Part shown: positions 1 to 4,524 of the stretch, piece by piece
Layout: every line of letters begins with the position of its first letter
Numbering within the stretch: the stretch's first letter is position 1
NCBI GenBank assembly: GCA_017962865.1
Contig: JAGCUM010000195.1
Coordinates: 1-5,366 of the forward strand
Length of the DNA: 5,366 bases
Source of the DNA: Spirochaetales bacterium
GTDB taxonomy: Bacteria > Spirochaetota > Spirochaetia > Sphaerochaetales > Sphaerochaetaceae
Direction: 5' to 3'
The notes under the pieces: generated by a model
Told to the model about the DNA's origin: nothing
The model's database searches: none
What the model saw: the letters and a program-made list of their open reading frames with translations, nothing else
Position numbers and translations under genes: made by a program

Positions 1-42
1 ATCCCAAATTCTCGTAGGAGCTGCACCGGTGCCGCCCCTGAA
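1..42 (-). pseudogene. Continuation of the synthase frame beyond the in-frame TGA
   Basis: Reading on past TGA 43-45 in the same frame gives FRGGTGAAPTRIWD up to the window edge. This is the conserved loop that follows GADIIAID in glutamate synthase barrels (family pattern IDG-x-RGGTGAAP), so the frame is intact on both sides of the stop. A single GGA-to-TGA change explains the break, and no frameshift is needed. The rest of the gene lies left of the window. Confidence 0.75.
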
Positions 43-1050
43 TCAGTCGATGGCTATGATGTCGGCACCGCTTCTGGCTATACCGCTTGCAATTGCCGCA
101 ATGTTGTGTACTGCAGCAACCTTTACTATCACGGGTTTTTCGTACTTCGTGGCTTCCTTCAGGGAGAAGACCAGCTGTCTCAGGTCCTCGATGGAATAGA
201 TGTCATGATGCGGGGCCGGTGAAATAGCATCGGAGCCTTCCGGAATCATCCTGGTTCTGGAAATATCTCCGACTATCTTCATTCCCGGCAGATGCCCGCC
301 GATACCGGGTTTGGCACCGTGCCCCATCTTGATTTCTATGGCCGCTCCGGCCTCCAGATAGTCATCATGCACTCCGAAACGACCGCTTGCGACCTGCACT
401 ATCGTGTTGGCACCGTACTGATAGAAATCTTCATGAAGACCTCCCTCTCCTGTGTTGTACAGGATTCCCAATCGGCTTGCGGCTCTTGCAAGTGAAGCAT
501 GTGCGTTGTAACTGATGGAACCGTAACTCATTGCGGAAAACATCACAGGCATGGAAAGCTCTATCTGGGGAGGAATATCGCAGATGATCTTTCCATCTCC
601 GTCCCTACTGATCTTTTCCGGTTTCTTTCCCAGCGTCACCCGGGTTTCCATCGGCTCTCGGAGAGGATCTATAGGCGGATTCGTAACCGGTGAAGCAGTG
701 ATGAGGATTCTGTCCCAGTAGACCGGACGCGGCTTCGGAGTTCCCCTGGATGAAAGCAGAACACCGCCGCTTGATGCCTGCTTGTATATCTCCTTGATCG
801 TGTCATTCTGCCAGTTTGCGTTCTCTCTGAGCACACAGTCGCTCTTGACTATTTTCAGAGCTCTGGTAGGACACAGCGATACGCATCGCTGACAGTCCAC
901 GCACTTTCTCTCGTCACTCATCATAATCCCGCGCTCGGGACTGTAGTGGTGGACTTCGTTTGCACATTGGCGCTCACATACACGACAGGTGATGCATCTG
1001 GCCTCGTTGCGGATTACTTCGAATTCAGGATAGATGAAATCAACCGTCAT
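43..1050 (-). CDS. gltB2: Split glutamate synthase, FMN/synthase subunit with two [4Fe-4S] motifs; frame broken by TGA
   Basis: This is the central synthase subunit of a split (archaeal/clostridial-type) GOGAT, which reductively aminates 2-oxoglutarate to glutamate in the cytoplasm. Residues 1-65 are ferredoxin-like, with C19/C22/C25/C29 and C50/C53/C56/C60 each spaced as a [4Fe-4S] ligand set. From about residue 95 the FMN-binding synthase barrel begins: GGVLLSSRGTP (95-105), NTGEGG (199-204) and GHGAKPGIGGHLPG (243-256) are recognisable family motifs. The start ATG (1048-1050) has an AGGGGG site 7 bases upstream and overlaps the glutaminase stop, so the two genes are probably translationally coupled. 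The frame ends at TGA 43-45 directly after GADIIAID. The family continues here with Gly-Phe/Leu-Arg-Gly-Gly-Thr-Gly, and the expected continuation is present beyond the stop. At 335 residues it lacks the rest of the barrel and the 3Fe-4S cysteines. Family assignment is secure. Whether the product is functional is doubtful unless the TGA is a sequence error. The name follows the informal GltB1/GltB2 convention. Confidence 0.9.
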   Translation of the reverse strand: MTVDFIYPEFEVIRNEARCITCRVCERQCANEVHHYSPERGIMMSDERKCVDCQRCVSLCPTRALKIVKSDCVLRENANWQNDTIKEIYKQASSGGVLLSSRGTPKPRPVYWDRILITASPVTNPPIDPLREPMETRVTLGKKPEKISRDGDGKIICDIPPQIELSMPVMFSAMSYGSISYNAHASLARAASRLGILYNTGEGGLHEDFYQYGANTIVQVASGRFGVHDDYLEAGAAIEIKMGHGAKPGIGGHLPGMKIVGDISRTRMIPEGSDAISPAPHHDIYSIEDLRQLVFSLKEATKYEKPVIVKVAAVHNIAAIASGIARSGADIIAID

Positions 1051-1063
1051 TACTCCACCCCCT
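1048..1063 (-). promoter_or_regulatory. Coupled stop/start with Shine-Dalgarno between the GOGAT subunit genes
   Basis: The glutaminase stop TAA (1050-1052) and the synthase ATG (1048-1050) share one base (TAATG). AGGGGG at 1058-1063 lies 7 bases before the ATG, inside the upstream gene. This arrangement favours translational coupling and balanced synthesis of the two subunits. Confidence 0.7.
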
Positions 1064-2144
1064 TTTCTACCCTGACAACTACAGGCTCTCCGCCTCTGGG
1101 GGCCCAGATGTTCTCTGCATCAGGTTCCATCGTACGTATGGCAGCTTCCTCGCTGGCAATGAATACCCTGTCATCCTTCTCCCCGACCACCATGGACCTG
1201 AGCTTCAGACGATCGTTCAGAGCCATAAGTCCGCCATCGAAACCAAGGATTATAGAGAAAGGCCCGGTTATCAGAAGACTCGGAAATACTGTCCTGAGAA
1301 AAGCGTGCCTCTTGCTGAGTTCCCGGTCTTTCTCACCTGCAATGGTGCTCCAGAACGGTGCGGCGATGACGTTAGTGGCCTCTTCCAGGGTCAGGCCCTG
1401 CCTGCGGACCAGGTAGTCCAGGATATAGGTAATCACTTCGGTATCGGTCTGTAGCGTACATTTGTAACCGAACATCTCTATGAATCGGCGGTTGGCATCA
1501 TAGGAGGAGATTTCACCGTTGTGGACAACCGAATAATCCAGAAGCGTAAACGGATGTGCCCCGCCCCACCAGCCCGGTGTATTGGTCGGATATCTTCCAT
1601 GGGCAGTCCAGCTGTAGCCTTCATATTCCTCCAGTCTGTAGAATTCACCTACGTCTTCCGGAAAACCGACGGCTTTGAAGGTGCCCATGTTCTTTCCGCT
1701 GGAAAAAACATAAGCCCCGCTGATGCTGGAGTTGATCTTCATTACCGCGCGGGCTACGAATTCCTTCTCATCCAGCTGCAGATTTGCCAGCATCGACTTG
1801 AGCGGATCCAGGAAATAGCGCCATATGATCGGTTCGTCAGTAATCTCCGGAATCTTGCGTGTAGGGATGATTTCGGATTTGACTATCTCGAAATACTCTT
1901 TGAGGAATACTTCGCATTCCTTCTGAGTGGATCTGTCATCGAAGAAGACATGCAGAGCATAGTACTCTTTCATATCCGGATAGATTCCGTATCCGGAAAA
2001 ACCACCGCCGAGACCATTGCTTCTGTCGTGCATCGGTTTCATGGAATTGACTATCATCCCGCCCGACATGGTCCGGCCTTCCCTTGAGATGACTGCGGAA
2101 ATGGCGCAGCCTGAAGGTATGCGTATCTGTCCTTCCTTTTCCAT
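1050..2144 (-). CDS. gltB1: Split glutamate synthase, class II glutamine amidotransferase (glutaminase) subunit
   Basis: This stand-alone class II (Ntn-type) glutaminase subunit of a split GOGAT hydrolyses glutamine and passes ammonia to the synthase subunit. The likely nucleophile is C13, in SGCAISAVIS. The 12 residues before it would have to be removed for C13 to become N-terminal, as is known for GOGAT propeptides. Other class II landmarks are H182-G183-R184 within AHGRYPTNTP, the oxyanion-hole H208-N209-G210-E211, and D234 in QTDTEV. Its 364 residues fit a single-domain subunit, not the full-length (about 1500 residue) bacterial GltB. The start is supported by AAGGAG at 2154-2159, 9 bases upstream. 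It is first in the leftward operon, overlaps the synthase gene by one base, and is preceded by a promoter and a U-tailed hairpin. It could in principle feed another ammonia-using synthase, but the adjacent synthase subunit makes GOGAT by far the best call. Confidence 0.92.
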   Translation of the reverse strand: MEKEGQIRIPSGCAISAVISREGRTMSGGMIVNSMKPMHDRSNGLGGGFSGYGIYPDMKEYYALHVFFDDRSTQKECEVFLKEYFEIVKSEIIPTRKIPEITDEPIIWRYFLDPLKSMLANLQLDEKEFVARAVMKINSSISGAYVFSSGKNMGTFKAVGFPEDVGEFYRLEEYEGYSWTAHGRYPTNTPGWWGGAHPFTLLDYSVVHNGEISSYDANRRFIEMFGYKCTLQTDTEVITYILDYLVRRQGLTLEEATNVIAAPFWSTIAGEKDRELSKRHAFLRTVFPSLLITGPFSIILGFDGGLMALNDRLKLRSMVVGEKDDRVFIASEEAAIRTMEPDAENIWAPRGGEPVVVRVEKGVE

Positions 2145-2153
2145 TCGCCTCTT

Positions 2154-2159
2154 CTCCTT
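2154..2159 (-). promoter_or_regulatory. Shine-Dalgarno site of the glutaminase gene
   Basis: AAGGAG on the minus strand, 9 bases before the ATG at 2142-2144. It overlaps the last base of the TGA (2159-2161) that ends the short frame in the leader, so a ribosome finishing that frame would sit on this site. Confidence 0.7.
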
Positions 2160-2233
2160 CAGAGAAATAAAAAAGCAAAGGCGCTCATTGGCATACGGAA
2201 TCTATCCATATGTGAATGAACGCCTTTGCTCAT
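2159..2233 (-). CDS. Possible leaderless leader peptide upstream of the glutaminase gene (24 codons)
   Basis: The ATG at 2231-2233 lies about two bases from the predicted transcript start. It opens 24 codons that begin MSKGV, end in a Phe/Leu-rich tail (SAFAFLFL), and stop with TGA at 2159-2161 inside the Shine-Dalgarno region. The frame runs through the entire terminator-like hairpin, so translation would oppose hairpin formation. There is no Shine-Dalgarno site, so it would have to be leaderless. A stop-free run of this length is not unlikely by chance; the main support is the matching arrangement in the opposite leader. It contains no Glu or Gln codons, so classical attenuation by Gln/Glu starvation is not indicated. 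Confidence 0.3.
   Translation of the reverse strand: MSKGVHSHMDRFRMPMSAFAFLFL
2165..2230 (-). terminator. Terminator-like attenuator hairpin in the leader of the GOGAT operon
   Basis: AGCAAAGGCG (minus strand, 2230-2221) pairs perfectly with CGCCTTTGCT (2183-2174). After one mismatch the stem continues with TTCATT-side pairing 2215-2219/2185-2189, then after another mismatch 2209-2213/2191-2195 (one G.U), and then GGA/TCC (2206-2208 region) closing a five-base loop near 2200-2204. On the minus strand the 3' arm runs straight into TTTTTATTT (2173-2165). On the plus strand the tail is weaker, so the terminator points leftward into the operon. It lies between the predicted transcript start (about 2235) and the Shine-Dalgarno site, which makes it an attenuator candidate and not an end-of-gene terminator. 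Confidence 0.7.
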
Positions 2234-2235
2234 TT
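2220..2235 (-). repeat. Shared transcript-start element, GOGAT copy
   Basis: The minus strand reads AAATGAGCAAAGGCGT, starting exactly 7 bases after the last base of the -10 box. The glutamine synthetase leader has AAATGAAGGCAAAGGCGT at the same offset. The two copies are identical apart from a two-base insertion. In both, the GCAAAGGCG part forms the 5' arm of a U-tailed hairpin. Confidence 0.7.
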
Positions 2236-2241
2236 TTAGCT

Positions 2242-2271
2242 GTTATACCCCAAGGCTTTGCGAAATGTCAA
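2242..2271 (-). promoter_or_regulatory. Sigma-70-type promoter for the GOGAT operon
   Basis: On the minus strand there is a perfect -35 TTGACA (2271-2266), an 18-base spacer and -10 TATAAC (2247-2242, 5 of 6 matches to TATAAT). The predicted start is near 2235, giving a leader of about 90 bases before the glutaminase ATG. It is back to back with the glutamine synthetase promoter, with 16 bases between the two -35 boxes. Confidence 0.75.
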
Positions 2272-2287
2272 GGAAGTGGCATAGCAG

Positions 2288-2317
2288 TTGACATCATCGG
2301 CGGTGTTGGTCTATAGT
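2288..2317 (+). promoter_or_regulatory. Sigma-70-type promoter for glutamine synthetase
   Basis: Perfect -35 TTGACA (2288-2293), an 18-base spacer and -10 TATAGT (2312-2317, 5 of 6 matches to TATAAT). The predicted start is near 2324, giving a leader of about 80 bases. Spacer length and the offset from -10 to the AAATGA element are the same as in the opposing GOGAT promoter. Confidence 0.75.
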
Positions 2318-2323
2318 CATCGC

Positions 2324-2341
2324 AAATGAAGGCAAAGGCGT
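2324..2341 (+). repeat. Shared transcript-start element, glutamine synthetase copy
   Basis: AAATGAAGGCAAAGGCGT begins 7 bases after the last base of the -10 box and supplies the 5' arm of the downstream hairpin. It matches the GOGAT-side element (minus strand 2235-2220) except for two extra bases after AAATGA. Confidence 0.7.
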
Positions 2342-2403
2342 CTTCGGGTTTCATACCCGGGGACGCCTTTTTTCGTATCACTGACCGATGCAAGGAGTTT
2401 TGA
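2326..2403 (+). CDS. Possible leaderless leader peptide upstream of glutamine synthetase (25 codons)
   Basis: The ATG at 2326-2328 is about two bases from the predicted transcript start. It opens 25 codons that begin MKAKASSGF, continue through the hairpin and T tract (GDAFFR), and end KEF-TGA at 2401-2403, one base before the glutamine synthetase ATG. There is no upstream Shine-Dalgarno site, so initiation would be leaderless. Translation would melt the terminator hairpin and end beside the synthetase start. Coding evidence is weak on its own (short, one Glu codon, no Gln); support comes from the mirror-image frame in the GOGAT leader. Confidence 0.3.
   Translation: MKAKASSGFIPGDAFFRITDRCKEF
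2334..2373 (+). terminator. Terminator-like attenuator hairpin in the glutamine synthetase leader
   Basis: AAAGGCGTC (2334-2342) pairs perfectly with GACGCCTTT (2362-2370). The stem continues through two G.U pairs (2343/2361, 2344/2360) and five Watson-Crick pairs (2345-2349/2355-2359) to a TTCAT loop (2350-2354), giving 16 uninterrupted pairs. The T run 2368-2373 follows the GC-rich part. It has the form of a strong intrinsic terminator. It lies between the promoter and the Shine-Dalgarno site of the gene it precedes, and its tail orientation favours rightward termination. It could alternatively be a 5' stabilising hairpin. Confidence 0.8.
2392..2397 (+). promoter_or_regulatory. Shine-Dalgarno site of glutamine synthetase
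   Basis: AAGGAG ends 7 bases before the ATG at 2405-2407. It is outside the attenuator hairpin, so the hairpin does not mask it. It fixes the start codon choice. Confidence 0.85.
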
Positions 2404-2404
2404 A

Positions 2405-4501
2405 ATGAAGACGGTATCAGATTATTTCGGAAGTATGGTGTTTGACGATCGTGCGATGAGAGCCTCTCTATCAGCAGATGTTTATGCATCTCTGCGCAAG
2501 ACCATCGATGAAGGAAGTGCATTGGACATCAGTGTTGCGAATGCCGTTGCTGAAGCCATGAAGAACTGGGCAGTCTCAAAGGGGGCCACCCACTTCACCC
2601 ATTGGTTCCAACCTCTTACGGGAATCACTGCGGAAAAGCATGAAGCGTTCATAAGCCCTTCTCCGGACGGCAGCGTCATCATGGAGTTCTCAGGCAAAGA
2701 GCTGATCAAGGGAGAACCGGATGCATCTTCCTTCCCTTCCGGAGGTCTGAGGGCAACATTCGAGGCCCGGGGCTATACTGCATGGGACCCGACTTCCTAC
2801 GCATTCATGAAAGGCAAGACCCTGTGTATCCCCACGGCATTCTGCTCCTACGGCGGGCCGGCTCTGGATAAGAAAACGCCGCTTCTGAGATCCATGGAGG
2901 TTCTCAGCAAACAGGCCCTGAGAATCCTCAGACTCTTCGGAAATGACACTGCGAAACGGGTCATCTCCTCAGTAGGACCCGAGCAGGAATACTTCCTGAT
3001 AACACGCGAGATGTATGAGAAACGCCCTGACCTGCGATTCTCCGGCAGAACGCTCTTCGGAGCAAAACCGCCGAAGGGACAGGAACTTGACGATCACTAC
3101 TTCGGAGTCATCAAACCCAGCGTGTCAGCCTTCATGGAAGACCTGAACGACGAACTCTGGAAACTCGGGATCCTGGCAAAGACAGAGCATAACGAAGTGG
3201 CTCCCGCACAGCATGAGCTTGCCCCGATCTACAGTACCACAAACATCGCAACCGACCACAACCAGCTGACCATGGAAATGATGCAGAAAGTCGCTGCAAG
3301 GCACGGTCTCGTATGCCTGCTTCACGAAAAACCCTTTGCAGGCGTCAACGGAAGCGGAAAGCACAACAACTGGTCGATTGCAACCGACAGCGGGCAGAAT
3401 CTCCTTTCCCCCGGAGATACTCCATATGAGAACGCACAGTTTCTGATTTTCCTCTGTGCCGTTATCAAGGCCGTGGATGATTATCAGGATCTGTTGCGTA
3501 TCTCTGTGGCAACAGCAGGCAATGACCATCGTCTGGGAGCGAACGAGGCACCCCCTGCAGTCATCTCCATCTTCCTCGGGGATGAGCTTAATGCAGTGCT
3601 GGAAGCCATAGAGGCAGATACCCCTTACAAGGGAACCAAGAAGAAAGTGATGCGCCTGGGCGCTGAAGTTCTTCCCAAGTTCAACAGGGACACCACGGAC
3701 CGCAACAGGACGAGCCCGTTCGCATACACCGGAAACAAGTTCGAGTTCCGCATGCTCGGTTCCTCAAACAGCATCGCCTGCACCAACATCATGCTCAACA
3801 GTGCCGTCGCAGAAAGCCTCAGGGTCTTTGCCGACAGCCTTGAGAAGGCAAAGGATTTCGAAAGTGAGCTCCATGACCTCATCAGGGATACCATCCGTGA
3901 ACACAAGAGAATCATCTTCAACGGAAACGGCTATGACGATGCATGGATAGAAGAAGCCACGAAAAAACGCGGGCTGTTGAACTACAGGACAACTGCAGAC
4001 TGCATGCCGCATCTTCTGGACGAAAAGAATGTGACAATGCTCACATCTCTTGGCGTTTTCACGGACGAGGAACTGCGATCCAGGCGTGACATCATGCTTG
4101 AAAACTACTGCAAGAGCGTGGTGATAGAGGCCCGTACCATGATCAGCATGGCAAGGACCTTGATTGCCCCTGCAATCGAGGAATACTCCGCCGATGTAGC
4201 CAGGGCCGCAAGTGCAAAGAAATCACTTTCCTCAGACATTTCCTGTACCTATGAGAAGAACCTTGTCAGGAAGCTTTCGGATCTGCTTGACGAAATCTGT
4301 ACGAAGACCGATGCCCTTGATTCGGTACTTCCGCTTCTGCAGGATACAGAGGACATAGTTGAAGAATCGGCAGTGGTGCGCGACAGACTTCTTCCTGCCA
4401 TGGATGAGTTACGCATTCCCTGCGATGAAGCAGAAGTTCTCACGGACAAGAAGTACTGGCCGTTCCCAACCTATTCAGATCTGCTGTTCGGTGTCAAATG
4501 A
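2405..4501 (+). CDS. glnN: Glutamine synthetase type III
   Basis: Cytoplasmic ATP-dependent ligase making glutamine from glutamate and ammonium. At 698 residues it fits the GSIII family (about 700) and is much longer than GSI (about 450-470). Visible landmarks: the GSIII-specific N-terminal block GATHFTHWFQPLTGITAEKH (60-79); GPEQEYF (191-197) with metal-site glutamates; HNEVAPAQHELAP (262-274); NGSGKHNNWS (315-324), the counterpart of the glutamate/ATP-binding loop; RLGANEAPPAVIS (376-388); and DRNRTSPFAYTGNKFEFRM (432-450), with the arginines that contact phosphate and substrate. The C-terminal end YWPFPTYSDLLFGVK is a normal GSIII ending, so its TGA is a true stop. This argues against UGA reassignment in this genome. 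The start is set by AAGGAG at 2392-2397. The gene is divergent from the GOGAT operon and preceded by a promoter and an attenuator-like hairpin. GSIII is thought to form double-ring dodecamers. I see no missing catalytic motif. Confidence 0.97.
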   Translation: MKTVSDYFGSMVFDDRAMRASLSADVYASLRKTIDEGSALDISVANAVAEAMKNWAVSKGATHFTHWFQPLTGITAEKHEAFISPSPDGSVIMEFSGKELIKGEPDASSFPSGGLRATFEARGYTAWDPTSYAFMKGKTLCIPTAFCSYGGPALDKKTPLLRSMEVLSKQALRILRLFGNDTAKRVISSVGPEQEYFLITREMYEKRPDLRFSGRTLFGAKPPKGQELDDHYFGVIKPSVSAFMEDLNDELWKLGILAKTEHNEVAPAQHELAPIYSTTNIATDHNQLTMEMMQKVAARHGLVCLLHEKPFAGVNGSGKHNNWSIATDSGQNLLSPGDTPYENAQFLIFLCAVIKAVDDYQDLLRISVATAGNDHRLGANEAPPAVISIFLGDELNAVLEAIEADTPYKGTKKKVMRLGAEVLPKFNRDTTDRNRTSPFAYTGNKFEFRMLGSSNSIACTNIMLNSAVAESLRVFADSLEKAKDFESELHDLIRDTIREHKRIIFNGNGYDDAWIEEATKKRGLLNYRTTADCMPHLLDEKNVTMLTSLGVFTDEELRSRRDIMLENYCKSVVIEARTMISMARTLIAPAIEEYSADVARAASAKKSLSSDISCTYEKNLVRKLSDLLDEICTKTDALDSVLPLLQDTEDIVEESAVVRDRLLPAMDELRIPCDEAEVLTDKKYWPFPTYSDLLFGVK

Positions 4502-4524
4502 TGTCCTGATTTCAGGGTTATAAT

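Noticed and set aside
43..45. UGA reassigned to glycine (as in Gracilibacteria/Absconditabacteria) to explain the internal TGA
   Set aside because: Glutamine synthetase ends at TGA exactly at a normal family C-terminus, GGA is used freely for glycine, and the base composition and gene content do not resemble those reduced lineages.
16..45. Selenocysteine insertion at the TGA, with the hairpin at 16-39 (GC-rich arms around CCGG) as a SECIS
   Set aside because: The position is a conserved structural glycine, not a Cys. The hairpin lies in sequence encoding the conserved RGGTGAAP loop, and its tiny loop lacks the exposed guanines I would expect in a bacterial SECIS.
1521..2087. 188-codon plus-strand frame antisense to the glutaminase gene
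   Set aside because: It lies wholly opposite a gene with clear family motifs, shows no recognisable protein features, and is best seen as a codon-bias shadow.
2266..2293. GlnR/TnrA box (TGTNA-N7-TNACA) at the divergent promoters
   Set aside because: The TGTCA and TGACA half-sites are 18 bases apart, not 7, and are fully explained as inverted -35 boxes.
2174..2373. ANTAR-type dual-hairpin antitermination target or T-box leader
   Set aside because: Each leader has only one hairpin after the predicted start, with five-base loops and not paired hexaloops, and no T-box consensus is visible.
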